A stretch of DNA of 64,000 nt from Anaeramoeba flamelloides (GCA_027625915.1 JANTQA010000033.1:7068001-7132000), one strand, 5' to 3'. Counted from the first letter of the stretch, positions 25,044 to 38,900 are shown. Notes: generated by a model not told the origin, from the letters alone. Translations and numbers: made by a program.

Positions 25044-28000
25044 TTGGTTGTTGTTTTTAAGAAATAAAAAAAGATCAAGAAAAAATAAAAAGAAAAAGAA
25101 AAAAAATGAGTTGTTAAATTTCATTTTTTCAATTTTGCTCTTCGACCTTCTTGCAAGTATTTTTTTTTTTTTTTTTTTTTTGTTCAATTAAACACTCTTC
25201 TCCTTCTTCTAATCTGTCTGTTATTTGGAAAAATAATTCTAATACGAGATTTCAAAATGAATTTTTTGCAGAATTCTTGTTTGAAAATAAAAATAAATTA
25301 AAGAAAACACTGACTGACAATTTATCTTTGGTTTTTTAATAGTTTTAAATAGGATGAGAAATTGAAAATTTCTAAATTGTAAAAGTTTTTAACCCAAAAT
25401 AATAGTCACTATTATTTTCAAGATTTGTTTTTCAAGAAATTTGATTATGTGAAAAATCTAGGTAAGTGATACATTTTAGAGACTTGCTGTTTGTATTTCA
25501 TAAACCCAAATAAAAACCTAGACATTTATCGTCTATAACAGCAACCCATTAATAAATATTATTCCAAAATTTATACAATAAAACCACTGATTGCAAATAT
25601 TTTAAAAAAACAATTTCCTTTCGATACTAAATGTATTAGAAATATTGTTATACCCAAAGTTTCAATATGTCTAGATTCTTGGTAATAAGATTTTACACCT
25701 TTCACCAAAAATACTTCATTCTCAAAACTTCCATAAAACAAGACTGATTGATTTCCATTTCGGCTTGAAATTTCTTCAAAAAAATTATGAAAATTGAAAA
25801 AAAAAATTTTTCCCCTTTTTTTGTTTTGAAATTAAAATGTTAGATTTTTTTTTTTAATTATTTAGAAAAAAATATTCAAATTAAATTGGTGAAAAACATC
25901 TTCAGAATTTTCTTATAAAAGAACAAATGTGTTTTAAATTAGTTATTGGTTGTTCTTTGTTCGGTTGAATCAGCTCAAAAGTTGAAAAAAGATATTGTAA
26001 TTCTTATTGGTTAATTTGCTGAACAAACACCATTTTATATATCTTTGTATTTGATCTTCTTGTCAATTCAAAAAATTATATTTTTCTAGTGAAAAGATGA
26101 TTTTTACAGAGTTTAGAATACAATTCTGATATCACTTTTTCAACAATATGTTTTTATTCTTTATATGAGAAGAAATTTGGTCTCCAAAGAATGTGATTAT
26201 TTCCAAATCAAAACAATAAAGACAGATATGATTGTATAAAACAATAAAGAAAACAATAAAATTATTATTTTTTCTTCGTTCTTTCCCCCCTTTTGTGAAT
26301 TTTTGAAAATCACTTTAGGTAATTATATTTATTTGTTTTGATTCAAAAAAAGAGAGAAAAAAAAGTTGATTTTTGAAAACTTCTTTGAAATGGAACATTA
26401 TGAAAGCAGAGTTTTCAATTTAAAAAAAAAAAAAAAGAATTAATAAGTTTATTTTTAATTGTTTGAATTTTACTGTTGAACCTAATATCCAGGAATTTCA
26501 AAAACATTGAAATTCCCTTTTCTAACATATTGAATACATTATTAATCATTTGAAAATATATCCCGATTTTAATAAATATATATTTTAACCAATAAAAATT
26601 ATCTGTTCTAATATGGATATTGATTAATGTTTGAAATTTATCAATTTTAATACTTTGATTTATTCTGAAATCGAAAAAAATACCAAATCTTCAAAATTAA
26701 ATTCACAAATATCCAAAAACATATTTTAATACATTTTTGGTTATTTCCTTTGAAAATGATTTTTTTTTTTCAAAAACAATCATTATAATAATTACTTTTG
26801 TTTTTATTCTTTATTCAAATATGAGTTATATTTTCTTCAGATTCTTTTCTTTGAAATTTATCAAAAATTATTATATAAATGGAGTAACTTGTTTAAAAAA
26901 TTGTTTTTCCAAATAATTGTAATAATAGATTTCAATTTAAAACAATGAAATTTCTTTTAATTTAAGATGTATTCAAAGATGATTTTGAATTGATAAAAAT
27001 TATTAGGTTTTTAACATCTTATATCTTTATTAGCTTTTTTTCTTCAGTATAAAATATTTTGTGAATTTGAGTATTTTTTTTAAATTTTATTTTGTAAAAT
27101 TTATTTTTTGTTATTTTCACCAATAAAAACTATAATTTGAAATAATTTATTCCTCTTTTTTTTTTATTTATTATTATTTTTATTTCTAAAACCACCCTTT
27201 ATTTTTTAATTTTTTTTTATTACTAGTTAGTAAAAAAAAAAAAACAATTTTTTTTTCCTTAATTTTTCTTTGAAAAAATAAAATAAAATAAAAAAAATTA
27301 TAAAGGTTTGTAAATAAAGGTACTCACTTTTTAAAAAACGGTTCGCATAAAAAAAATAATCAAAAATCATAATTTATTTAAGTTTATTTTATTGTAAGAG
27401 TTTAATGTTTTATTTAATTTAAATTGTACTCATATTGATGATTAATAGCCAAATATTGAAAACCTTACATATTTATCATTACTATGTTATTATTTATTCT
27501 TGTAATAATATAACCAAAATATGATTAAAAAGTGAGAAATAGATAACTTTTTTTATAAAATAGAACATTTCTGAAAAAAAAGAAAAACTATTATGTAAAT
27601 AATCAAAGCAAAAATGATGAGTAGTTTTATGTTTTGTACAATAATGAAAAAAAAATACTTTTTTGTATTCACTCCAATTTTTCAAGTTTAGTTATTGATA
27701 ACGGATTTTATATTTTAGTGTTATGAATTTATGTCTTGAGAAATTTCAAATATATCAAATAAAATAAAAATAAAATGAAATAAAAATAGAAATAATACCA
27801 ATAGAATTATTTTTTATGATTTTATTTGTTGAATGAGCACAAATATGTCGAGGGTAATTAAGGATTTAATTTTAAAAAAAGAAGATGACTCTGAATTAGA
27901 AAAATTAACTCTAATAACAACAGTAATAATTATTTCAAATGAAAAAGAAAAAGACTAATCTGAAATAAAATTGATAAAAAAAAAAGCAAATAAAAAGAAA

Positions 28001-28047
28001 AGGAAAGAAAAACTAAAATAATTGACTTAAAAAATGTAATTTAGCAT
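25044..28047. other. 3 kb gene-free region
   Basis: Lies between the formin start and the 3' end of the dihydrolipoyl dehydrogenase gene, both on the minus strand. It must contain the formin promoter and the downstream gene's terminator. The sequence is AT-rich with homopolymers such as the T-run at 25160-25180. I see no gene, repeat copy or clear signal. Confidence 0.55.
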
Positions 28048-31000
28048 TTATAAATGAATTGCTTTAAAATAGCCTGCCATTGCAGCTTCTTTGATTGCCT
28101 CTGATAAGGTTGGGTGTGCGTGACACATTTCACCAATGTCTTTATCTGTGCAATTCAAATTCATGCCAAGTGCCACTTCGTGTATTGCCTCTGAAGCGTT
28201 TGAACCGATGATATGAGCGCCCAATAATTCACCAGTTTTAAGATGAGCAATAATTTTTACAAATCCTTTAAAATCGCCGACGGCTTTAGCTCTCGAGTTT
28301 GCGAGGTAAGGGAATTTACCGACTCTGTATTCGACGCCTGCTCCTTTGAGCTCTTCTTCGGTGCAACCAACTGATGCGACTTCTGGGTCGGTGTAAATAA
28401 CTCCTGGGATAAGCTTGTGGTTTAACATAGTTGATTTATTTGGATCAGCGATTCTTTCCACGACAGCTACGCCCTCTTCTTCGGCCTTGTGGGCTAGCAT
28501 TGGCCCGTGGATTACATCACCAATTGCATAGATGTTTGGTATATTGGTTTGCAAATGATCATTTACATTGATGCGTCTATCGTTATTGATCTGGACGCCA
28601 ATTTTTTCAAGACCTAACCCTTCGTAATATGGCTTCCTCCCTACAGAGACCAGGACACAGTCTGCCTCTAATTTCTTTTTTTTGGGGTTTTTACAGCATG
28701 TCTGAACTTCGACGGTTGCTAATTTATTTTTAACTGTGACGTTTGTTACCTTAGCTGGCATGAGGAATTTCATTTTTTGTCTTGACAATTGCTTTTTTAA
28801 TTCTTTGGCTACCTCTAAATCCAATGTGCCACCGATATTGTTTAACAATTCAACAACGGTTACCTCTGCGCCCAATCGTTTCCAAACAGTACCCAATTCC
28901 AATCCAATGACACCCCCACCAATAACGACCATTTTTTTTGGTACTTTAGATAATGATAAGGCCCCAGTCGAGGAGACAATTACCTCCTCATCAACTGGCA
29001 ACCATGGGAAGGTAATATAATCAGATCCTGTTGCAATAACAATGTTTTTTGTTTTGATTGTGCTCTCATCTTCTGATTTTTTCAAAGGCACAACACCAAT
29101 TTCATTAACAGAGTTGATCGTCGCAGTTCCTTTGATATAGTTAACTTTATTTTTTTTAAATAAATATTCAATTCCCTTCGTTAGCGATGTGACAGCACTC
29201 CTTTTGTGTGCCATTATTTTCTTAAGATTTGGTGCAGATTTTGGTGACTCAATTCCGTATTTGGGGAATTCATGCATAGCAGTATGGTACATGTGTGTGG
29301 TATGGAGTAATGCCTTGGATGGAATACATCCTACATTTAAACATGTGCCACCAAACGATCCCCTTTTATCAACACATGTTACTTTTAATCCTAATTGTGC
29401 GGCCTTGATAGCTGCTACATAACCCCCTGGTCCTATTGTTATGAAATGTTGAGATCATTCATAATTATATTTATTTTTTTTTTTTATTTTGAAATTAAGA
29501 AAAGAAATCAAAGAAATACTTTAGTATTAACTCTTATTGGTTATTAAAAAAAACATTTCGGGTTAAAATTTGAAAAATGATTATATTGGTATTTTCATTA
29601 TTAAAATTTCATTTCTGAGATTATTATATGCGCTTTGTCTTCATCTTGATTGAATATTTATGATCCAATAGAAATTTTTATTAAATTTAATATTATTCAA
29701 TCCATTTGGAAAAATGATTAAAAAAAATAATATTTATTGAATGGTTAATATTCAAGAAAAAAAATCATTCTTTATTATTATGGAAGAGAGGTGATTCAAA
29801 AAAATTATACCCTTATTTGCAGTTAGGTTTTTTTTTAATTTGAGTACTAAAACGAAAATTAAATAAATTTTCAGTTTATTACTCAAATTTTGGAAAAGCG
29901 CCGTTAGGTTTTCTTTTCATTTCTAAAATTAAAAAAAAACGAGGCACTTGAAGGCACTTGACTACACTTATTGTTAGGTTTTCCTGGATTCAAAAGAATT
30001 GAGTAAAATCAACGATTTTACTCTATTCTTTCTAAAATTAAAAAAAACCTAGGCACTTGAAGGCACTCTAAGGTATTATTAGTTCTAAAATCCGAAATTT
30101 ATTTAGAGTTTTTTATCCTAGTTATAATTTAGGCAAGATTATAACTCATAGGATAGCTTTTCTTTAAAAAATCAAAAAAAACTTTTTATTTTTGGAACAA
30201 AAACACGAAAAAAGAAAGAAATGCAAGAAATAAAAGAGTAAATTGGATTTATTGGTAAGGGTTAAGTGCTCAAGAGCTCTTAATCTGTTAAAGAGAGAGT
30301 TTTGAAGTGACTAAATTTGTGACTCCTAATTCAAAGAGTAGTCAAAAGAATCTTTTAATTACAGTCATTAGAAGTATTTTAAACTCAATTTAGTTTTCTG
30401 AAAAAAAAGAGTAAAAAATTAACTAAAAAAAAATAAAGACAAAAGCGTAAAGTCTTTGTTTACACTCAGGATGAGAGTTGAATGGGTAGGTGGTTGTTTC
30501 CTTTTATTTCGAAATTTATCTGGATCACCATCATAATTTGTTAAAAATAATTCTGTAATCTTCAATTTATTGAATTTATAAATCTACAAAAATAGAAATA
30601 AAAAATGAAAACGAATTAATTTCTAACTACTTTATTTTTATATTTGCTCGGAATTATATTAAGTAATATTAAATTAAGATTAATCAGAATAAATTTTCTT
30701 GTAGACTATAATACAAAAATTAGATCACACCAAAATTTAATTTTTGTGAAAATGATTCTTATTATTAATTCTTTGGGATAATATCTTATATTCCAACTCC
30801 TTGCTTAATGGCATATTAACAATTATTTAACCCTTTGAAACCCAACAAAAAAAACAATAAGGAATTAACAAATCCAAAAAAAAAAAAAAAAAAAAAAAGG
30901 ATCACAAATTTTTAAGAAATACTAAAACATAAAAAAGTATTGGAAAATTTGTTCTAATTGTAACCAAAAAAGTACGATCGATCAAAACTTTGGTTACTTT

Positions 31001-34000
31001 GAATTAACTTTCTTTGGTTTTATTGCAGCACACACTTTTTACTTAATATCACTCATTCGAAAAAAAAAATTAACCACCAAGTGAAATTAATTATGGAATT
31101 AGTAAAAAATAGAGAAAGTAAAAAAAACTAAAAGTCAAAATAATGATAAAAATAATGTGAAATCTTATAATCACAGATTATTTTATTAAGTTTTAGCATT
31201 TTTTTAAAATACAAAGACATAGTCGTTTTTTAATTCAAGATGTGTCCCAATTTTTAATTTTTAGTTTAGATATCCTAATTAGTATTTGAAATCTTCTCTT
31301 TTTTAATAGAAAAAACAAAATTTCATAAGATATCTTTTTTTTTTTTAATAGCTCAAATTATTTTTTTATATTTAATATTAGATTGTTTTATTAACAATTC
31401 AATTACAATTTATTTTAAATAAATCCTAAGTAATTCAATCAATTAAACCATAAATTGTCTCCCATAATCTAACAAATTTAGATTTTGATGTTTATTATAA
31501 TGATTTTAATTTTTATATTTGACAATATTTTAAAATTATCAATGGATTTTTTAAATGACTTATTTAAAAATAAATAATTTAAATTTGATTTTTTAACATC
31601 CATTTTTTTTATTGTGTTTGAGATCAAATGAGACATCACCCTTTTTTTTTGAAATAAATTAATCATATTTCTACTTTTAATTGTTCAAAATTAAATTTAG
31701 AAAAATTGTTCAGTCCAACTTTTTCAAAAAACAAAAAATACACAAAAGAAAATTCATGATTTTTAAAAATTGGAGAAGACTATATCCCCATGAGTACAAT
31801 GGATATGAGAACTTCCATGTTATATTTTTTTGATTATGTTGTAAATAATTATATTTTGATTTGTTACGCATTAATCTACGAAAAAGACTTTTGTAACTTG
31901 TAATTTTCTCTTTTTTCTTTTCTATACAGTGTTTGGTGGAAATAATTTAATAATTTTTTTTTCAATTGTTTTTAATGAAAACTTTCTTTCATTGGAATAT
32001 AAATGTACTGAAACCAAAAGATTTTATGAAAAATCATTTTTTAAGAAGTGAAGGTTAAAAAAAAATTAGAAATAAAAAATTATTAAACCATTCTTTTTCT
32101 TTTTGAAAAGATCATTTTATAAAAAAAAGAAAAAACAATTTTTAAATCAGATAAGGGTTTTTTTATTTTTCCATTTACATTTTTTGAGTTTTCTTTTTTT
32201 TGTTTTGGGTTATTTTTGTTTTTGTTTTAATTGAAAAGTAGAGAAGAAGAAAAATAATCAACATGTGTGGTTCTAATTTGGTGGAGAAAAGTATTGAAGA
32301 AGAGAAATGGTGGTGGCAATTTAACTTCTTCTTAAATACAATTTACTGAGATTAACTTCTGTCAAGTACAGTATTTATGTTTTGGAATGGGATCAACTTT
32401 TGTAAAGTTCAGTAAATATACAAACAAGTTGATATTAATGATAGTGGCGATTTAAAAACTTTCGAAATTTTCGACACAAAAGGAAACAAACAATAACACA
32501 TTCAACACTTCTCGGTTACCAAAAAAAAACTTTAAAATGAAGTTTTTTCTTTTTATTTATTTCTTTTTTTAATTTCTTTTATTTCTTTCTCTTTTTCTTG
32601 TCTTTGTTACAAAAATGTAACTTGATCCAAAATTATCTCAAAAATTCAACTTTTTATCAGATTCTCAATTTGGATTTAAAAAAAAAATTGGATACAAGAA
32701 TTGCTGTGTTAAATTTACTATCCGAATTAGAGAAACTTAAAAATGATTATAAAAATAAAGAATTCTTTGTTGTGACAATTGATATTAAAAAGTGTTTTGA
32801 TACGATTCGTCGCATATTAGTACACTATGCTCTCAATAAATATATATAAAATGAAAAAATCAAAATATGGCTCAAAAGTTATTATTTAAAAAAGTTGGAT
32901 TAGGAGTTTATCAAGGAGACCCTCTTTCGCCTTTATTATTTGGTTTTATCAGTCATTTTTTAATTGAAAAAAATTAAAACATCTGGTCAAACATGTCCAA
33001 ATGTTTGCAGATGACTTGATTTTGATAATGGGGGGAACAATATCAGAAATTGATAAAAAATTAATAATTATTATATAAAATTATCCAAGAATTTGTCAGA
33101 ACCCAAATATTGATAAAACACTAAAATCAAAAACTTTATCAAAAATTAAAGTATTTAGGAATTTGGTTAGATAAAGAAAAATACTTACAAAAAAGTAAAA
33201 AAGTTAAAAGATAACTTTTAAAAAAATTAGACAATGGAGTAAAATTACAAATTTTCAAATCAATATGTATTGGTTAGATATTCGATGGATTCGTTATTTT
33301 TAGTTTGACTCAAAAATACTTTGACTCAAGTGATGTTTGGATAAACAAAAATGTAACAAAATTTATAAAAATCAATTCACATTCTCCAAGAATAATTTAT
33401 AAAACTGAAGCGAAAAAAGACCAAGCCAGAATTTCAATCTATAAAAGAAGATACAAAATCAAAAAAAAAAAAATTCGAACTCTTAGGGTTTTGGTCATAT
33501 ATCCAAAAATTTAAAGTTTTCAAAAAAAAAAGATGAAAATATTAACTGGGAAATAGAAAATTTAAAATTATTAAATGTAAATCTAAATAATTTTAGACAA
33601 AACTTAAGATTAAATAGTTCTGGATTGAAGGGCCAAGAATATTGAAAAATTATTAGATATAATAATAATCTCAATAAACAGTCGTGCCGTAGAGTGCCTA
33701 GCTTTTCCATAATTCAAATGAATGGAGTGAAATCAAAGATTTTTCTCAATTCTTTTGAATCCTGGAAAAGCAAACAACGTTTTTTTTTTTTACTTTTTGA
33801 AATAAAAAGAAAATTTTTAAAATTTTCTTTTCATTTCTCAAATTAAAAAAAAAACCTAACGACAAAAAATATCTAAAATGGATAAGATCTCAACTTTAAT
33901 TTTAAAATTAAGAAATTTCAAAAATTAACTAAACAGATATTCTTATGCCTATGATTAGAAATAAAATAAAAACAAAATTTTGTATCTTATGTCAAAAATT

Positions 34001-35939
34001 TCTAATTTAGAAATCATTGAAGATATCGATCATTTTTTATGTGAATGCCCATTCTATGGGAAAAATCGAAAATTTTGGATTAAGGAATTAATTCAAATAA
34101 ATAAAAATAATAAACAATTAAAGAATAATATTCTTGATATTATTCGAAATAAAGACACATTATTTATTTTATCATTGGTTAATGATAAAGAAAATTATGA
34201 CTTTTTATTAAAATTTCAGAACAAAAATTTAGAAATTATAAAAGTGCCGTAGAGTGCCGTAGAGTGCCGTGGAGTGCCTAGCTTTTCCAAAATTCAAAAG
34301 GATAGAATAAAATCTGAGATTTTACTCTATTCTTTTAAATTCTGGAAAACCGAACGGAAAGTGTCGTAGAGTGCCTAGCTTTTCCAGAATTTAAAAGAAT
34401 TGAGAAAAATCAATGATTTTACTCCATTATTTTAAATTCTGGAAAACCTAATGGCTAAACTCGAGGAAATTAATTTTCTCCCTTCAAAATAATAATAATA
34501 AAAAAAAAAAAGTCAACTTTCTGAGTTATATTCTTTTCAACATTCTAAACTAAAAATCAAAATGTTCCACGCAGTTAAAACGGTTGAAACAATTACAATA
34601 ATACATTTTCATTCAAATTGGAAATATTTTTGATTTTTGAAAAATATGAAAATCATTTGTTCATCTTTAAGTTTTTTGTTTTCATTTCATTTTTTGAATT
34701 ATCTAACTTGTTTTGTTTGATCGAAATATTTTGAAACTTTGATGTTAGGTTAAAGCTGAGTTGTTCCAAATAGAAGAACTCAAATAAAATTAGTCAATGG
34801 TATCTAAGCATTTGATCTTTCAATATTTTGAATAGAATTTAAACAAATTTACCAATGCATTTTTTATTTTGCTCTCTTCAAAGATTTTTAACATACCGAT
34901 GATTTATTTATTTGTATTAATAATTATTTATTTTTTTGTTTTCCGAGTAGTGTAATTTATAAACAATTGTTAGTATTCCAATTAGTGAATGGTTTTAATT
35001 TGATATTTCTCCGAGAATTGATTAAATAAGTATTTTTCTTCACAAATTGAATTTTGGTGTGTTAAAAATTTTGAATTGGGGTTTAGATTGGATAAAAAAC
35101 ACCAAATAAATTACCGAATTTCAGACAAATAATGAGATAATTTTGTTGAATCACCCCCTCTTCAATAATAATAAAAGATATATATACAGCTGTTTTAAAA
35201 ACTTGATTACTCAAAGTTTTAAAAATCGTTACTCAAACTGTTTGGTTCAATCTTTGAATTATCACTTTTTAAAACTTTCAATCCTTGCGTTTTTAAAGCA
35301 GATAACAATGATGTTTTGAAGATTTAAATTTGATCCCTAATAGAATTTACAATCAAAAATATTTTGGTTCCAATTTTTGTTTTTTGGGATTTAAATGGAT
35401 GGACTTGTTCAAAAAAGATATAAGTGTTGGTAAATATTTTTCGTAGTTTTTTCAAAAATTGGTACAACCACGAGTTATATCGAGATCTTGCTTTACTTGT
35501 TTTCAAATTTGTCTTTTGTGTCAATCATTTGTCTCTTATTTATAAGAAAATAGATCTGTCCGGTTGCGAAACAAAAATATTTTTTTGGAAGAACTGAAAA
35601 TTTGGCGTTGGGTCTGAAAATAAATTTAAAAAAAAAAAGTAAATCAAAAGAGAGTATTTTGTAATTTGCTTTTTTTGTTGGATCAAAAATTTAAAGATTG
35701 AAATTTTACTCATGAAAGAAAATAAAATGAGAGAAATTAATTTTTCGATCTTCCCCAACAACCAAATAAAAAAAAAATAAAAAATAGAAAAAAAAAAAGA
35801 AAAGGCAAAAATTACCTCCACCAATAATAACAACATCTTGTTCTTCAGTGATTTTTGAAAAGGTCCTTAAAAGAGCGGTTTTTGGAAAAAGTGTTCTAGA
35901 TAAACTTGGAAGTTTGGAATTGTGAAGCAAAGAAAACAT
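28048..35939 (-). CDS. DLD: Mitochondrial dihydrolipoyl dehydrogenase (E3)
   Basis: FAD-dependent enzyme that reoxidises dihydrolipoamide with NAD+ in the 2-oxoacid dehydrogenase complexes and the glycine cleavage system. Two exons, 35816-35939 and 28048-29432, total about 502 residues, close to the usual 500. Exon 1 gives a targeting peptide (MFSLLHNSKLPSLSRTLFPK, no acidic residues) and then DVVIIGG. The donor GTAATT and the acceptor AATAG rebuild the FAD motif IIGGGPGGYVAAIKAAQLG exactly in phase. GGTCLNVGCIPSKALL carries the redox-active disulphide. VVIGGGVIGLELGTVWKRLG is the NAD-binding Rossmann motif. IYAIGDV is the second FAD motif. HAHPTLSEAIKEAAMAGYF is the dimerisation segment with the catalytic His and Glu. 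The two exons are 6.4 kb apart, which is very unusual for this window. The organelle could be a mitochondrion or a related organelle. Confidence 0.95.
29821..30080 (+). repeat. palindromic LINE-associated modules
   Basis: Contains GCCGTTAGGTTTT, an imperfect hairpin around ATTGAGTAAAATC/GATTTTACTCTATTC, repeated GGCACTTGAAGGCACTTGA, and AAAAAAACCTAGGCACT. These are the same modules seen at the LINE 3' tails, here without any recognisable coding part. Confidence 0.7.
30290..30420 (+). repeat. dispersed repeat family R3, copy 1
   Basis: Matches 55650-55830: AAAGAGAG followed by TTTTGAAGTGACTA against TTTTAAAGTTACTA, then CCTAATTCAAAGAGTA in both, then an ACAGT-ATTAG block and AAACTCAAT. Short and non-coding. 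Confidence 0.5.
32600..34513 (+). mobile_element. 5'-truncated, decayed LINE (non-LTR retrotransposon)
   Basis: Reverse transcriptase motifs appear in order but in different frames: QFGF (about 32663), VVTIDIKKCFDTI (about 32775), GVYQGDPLSPLLFGF (about 32905) and the catalytic MFADDLILI (33000-33026). Further on, a CILC pair and DIDHFLCECPFYG (33975-34060) form the C-terminal Cys/His motif common in LINE proteins. The coding part begins inside the RT domain, so it is 5' truncated, and several frame changes and stops make it inactive. The tail (34231-34513) has tandem GTGCCGTAGA units, two palindromic modules and an A-rich end after CTCCCTTCAAAATAAT. A third module (33676-33872) lies inside the body. 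There is no LTR. Confidence 0.85.
33676..33872 (+). repeat. palindromic module inserted within the LINE body
   Basis: Begins GTGCCGTAGAGTGCCTAGC, continues with a hairpin around TTTTCC...GGAAAAGC, then a second hairpin ending AAAACCTAACGAC. It has the same order as the modules in the LINE tail but sits between the RT and the C-terminal Cys/His part, so it appears able to insert or duplicate on its own. Confidence 0.6.
34547..35087 (+). repeat. dispersed repeat family R1, copy 2
   Basis: Collinear with 15026-15556 at what looks like 75-80% similarity by eye. It lies immediately behind the A-rich end of the LINE. Confidence 0.75.
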
Positions 35940-38900
35940 TAAATTGGGTTTATATTGAAAACAAAAAAATTTATTGAAGAAAAATTAAAAAAATGTTTGT
36001 AATGTAATGTTTTTTTCAAACACATATCTGTCTTTTAAAATACATTGTAAGAGACAAATTTTCGAATACAATACAGGTAAGCAATCTTTTCTTGTTTTAA
36101 AAGTATAATCCTTTTGATGAAATAAAAACTTTTTGATTCTTTAAATCTTCAATATACAAACACAAATATAGGCAAAGAACACGGTGTATGATAGAATCTA
36201 TTTTGGGTACCAATAAAAATTCTTCAATTTTTAACAGAAAGTGAAAAAAGGGATGAATACTAATTTTTTCAACGTTTTTTGTCTCACACTTAAAGAAAAA
36301 GAGATAATTAAATAAACTACGGTTTTTATTGGAGTTATTTGAAAAAATCTTTCAAAAAAGTTATCTCAAGCTTCTAATAAATAGATGATAACTTTCATGA
36401 AACTAATTTTTAGATCTCGACAAAAAGATTATATGTTAATCTTTTGAAAAAGGACTTTGCTTATAAACACCAAAAGGTAATAAACTTTCTTATTCAGTAC
36501 TTTTTTGTAGAATCAACTCTATCTCTTGATCAAAGATTTCATTTCTAAGAACATCTCTTTTCAGTACCCAGTTGGGATTTCAACTAATTTATAAAGTTAA
36601 CTTCAACACAATCAAACCAAATTCTTTCTTCAAAACAAGCTCTTTGAATTTCCAAATGAAAAAATTACTAAAATAGAAAAGATTTTTTTTATCATATGGG
36701 ATTCTCCGGTAACAAGTAAAAGTCTAAAATTATATTAGTAGTTGTTTTGGAAGGGAATTACATGAATGATATATTGTTCAAAAATATCTAAAGATTCAAT
36801 TGGTCAAATATTACTTAAAAGTTGATTTCAATAAACAAAAATGATATAAGCAATAGCAAACAAACTAACAATTTTTTTTGAAAAAAATATGTATTTTAGG
36901 ATAAATTTAAAGATCGAATAATCAATCCTCAGACTTTAAATTTGAAAAATTCCCATCTTGAATTTGTCTCTGAATGTGTATTAGTCGTCTAAAAAAATAG
37001 AATTTTCTAAAAAAAAATAAATAATCAACTATAAAATTTTTTTGACAAATTATTTCTAAAATCTTGGAAATTGATGTTACAACTAACTAAAGAAAAAGGA
37101 AAAAAAATTAATCAGTTTTTAAGTTTTTATTTTTACAAATTATTGAACCAATCTCTGAAATTAAAAAATTAAAAAAAATCGGTACTTATGGAAATTCAAA
37201 TCAGAATTATTAAATACTGGAATACTATTTATTTTGAGTTTCTTTTTTTGGATTATGATAAAATAATTTTTAAACAAAAATTAACAAAATGAAAAATTTT
37301 AATTCGTGATCTTTAGTAAAAAAATATAATAGTTTATTGTTTACAAATATTTATAATAAATTTTTGAGAGCCATTTTTAATATGCAGAAAATAAAAATTT
37401 ACACCCAATTTCCCCAAACTTTAATTATATACAAATCTTTTGATAATATAAATTCTAAAACATTTATAATTAATTTTCTTATTTATTATTATAAACATAT
37501 CAAAATCAGGTTTTTAAAAAAATATCAAAAATAAAAGGAAAATTTCAAAAAAACTAAATTATAATTTTTGAAATCAGAAGTACATTTTTTTTATTAATTA
37601 AATTTCAACTGAAAACCGATTAACAAAAAAGATTTTTTTACTTATCGATATACGTATATTGAAAAACATAACACCCTCTAAGTTTTTTTTTAAAAAAAAG
37701 ATCTTTTTTTTTAAAAGCTGACTTTTTTCTTAAAAAAAAAAAAAAAAATCTGAGTAAATTAGAAAAAATAATTTTAATGAAATAATTGTATATTTACTTT
37801 GAGAATAATCTAGTACAATAATCTGTAATACTATTTACAATAAAATTATAAAATAGTTTAAAAATTTTAAAAAATCTCAGATAATTATTATAGCATAATA
37901 AATTATTACGTTATTTTATTAATGATTGCAATTAAAAAATAGTTTATTTTTTTCCAAATTACTTTTTTTTTTTTGTTTTTCAATTCTTTGAGTTTCTATT
38001 TGGCATTTTTTTCCAGATTGAATATTTTTACCAAAAGATATTAATAATTAATATTAATTTATTAAAGATTTATCGAATTTTCTCTGAATATAAATACCAA
38101 AAAATATGAAAATTTTTTTCACTCTCTTTTTATATCTTCCAAACTAAATTCCAATAATTTGGACACAGTTTAAGAAGTTGAAAGAATAACAATATCCATA
38201 CTTTACATCCAATTTGGTATTAATTTTGGATTTTACAAACTATTTCATTTTTTGTCTTTTTTATTTTGTTTCCAATTCCTTTTTCCCCAGTTACATAATC
38301 TGTTTCCTTGGATCTGTTTTTTTTTCGGTGGTTGATAGAATGCTAGTGTTGGGTTTGTTAAATAGAAAAATACAAATAAAATTAATTGATGGAATCTCAT
38401 CATTTGATGGATCAATAATTATTGGTGAAACTCAACAAAATTACCAATACAATTTTTTTTCTACCCATTTCCTTATTTTGGAAACACTAATTTTAATTTT
38501 TTCGTTTTAGATTGTTTTCTTTTATTTGGATGAAAATGATTACTTATAAAAACATTGTAACTATGTTACTTAAATGTGCTTTTGTCTTAGGTTTGTGAAA
38601 AATATATATAAAATGTGTTTTTTTGCCTATTTTTGATTTTGGGTGTCCAAATTTTTGGAATAAGGACTTACCATTACAGCAGAATAACTTTTTAAAACCA
38701 AGTGTAATAATATTGAAAAAGATAAATATCCTTTTCAAAGACTTTTAAATTCCCATTTAGGTTATTCCATTGTAATTTCGAAAGACTCTTCTGGGAAAAT
38801 TCACCTTAAATTAGTGTAAATATTTCTAGATGGTTTTTCTTTTACTGCATTAATTTTCTACTTAAAGTTTGAAGATCTTTTTTTTCACTAAATCCCGTTT

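Larger units (their letters stand above)
29433..35815 (-). other. 6.4 kb DLD intron hosting a LINE and repeats
   Basis: Bounded by donor GTAATT at 35815 and an acceptor at 29433. Contents in forward order: palindromic LINE-type modules (29821-30080), a copy of repeat R3 (30290-30420), a decayed LINE (32600-34513) and a copy of repeat R1 (34547-35087). The LINE is antisense to DLD. The perfect restoration of the Gly-rich FAD motif argues against a missing exon. Confidence 0.8.

Noticed and set aside
37337-37534. Plus-strand 65-codon frame
   Set aside because: Ile/Lys/Phe/Tyr-rich as expected by chance in AT-rich DNA; no family resemblance.
38214-38510. 98-codon hydrophobic frame that could be taken for a membrane protein
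   Set aside because: It falls inside a diverged R1 repeat whose other copies are not open in this frame.
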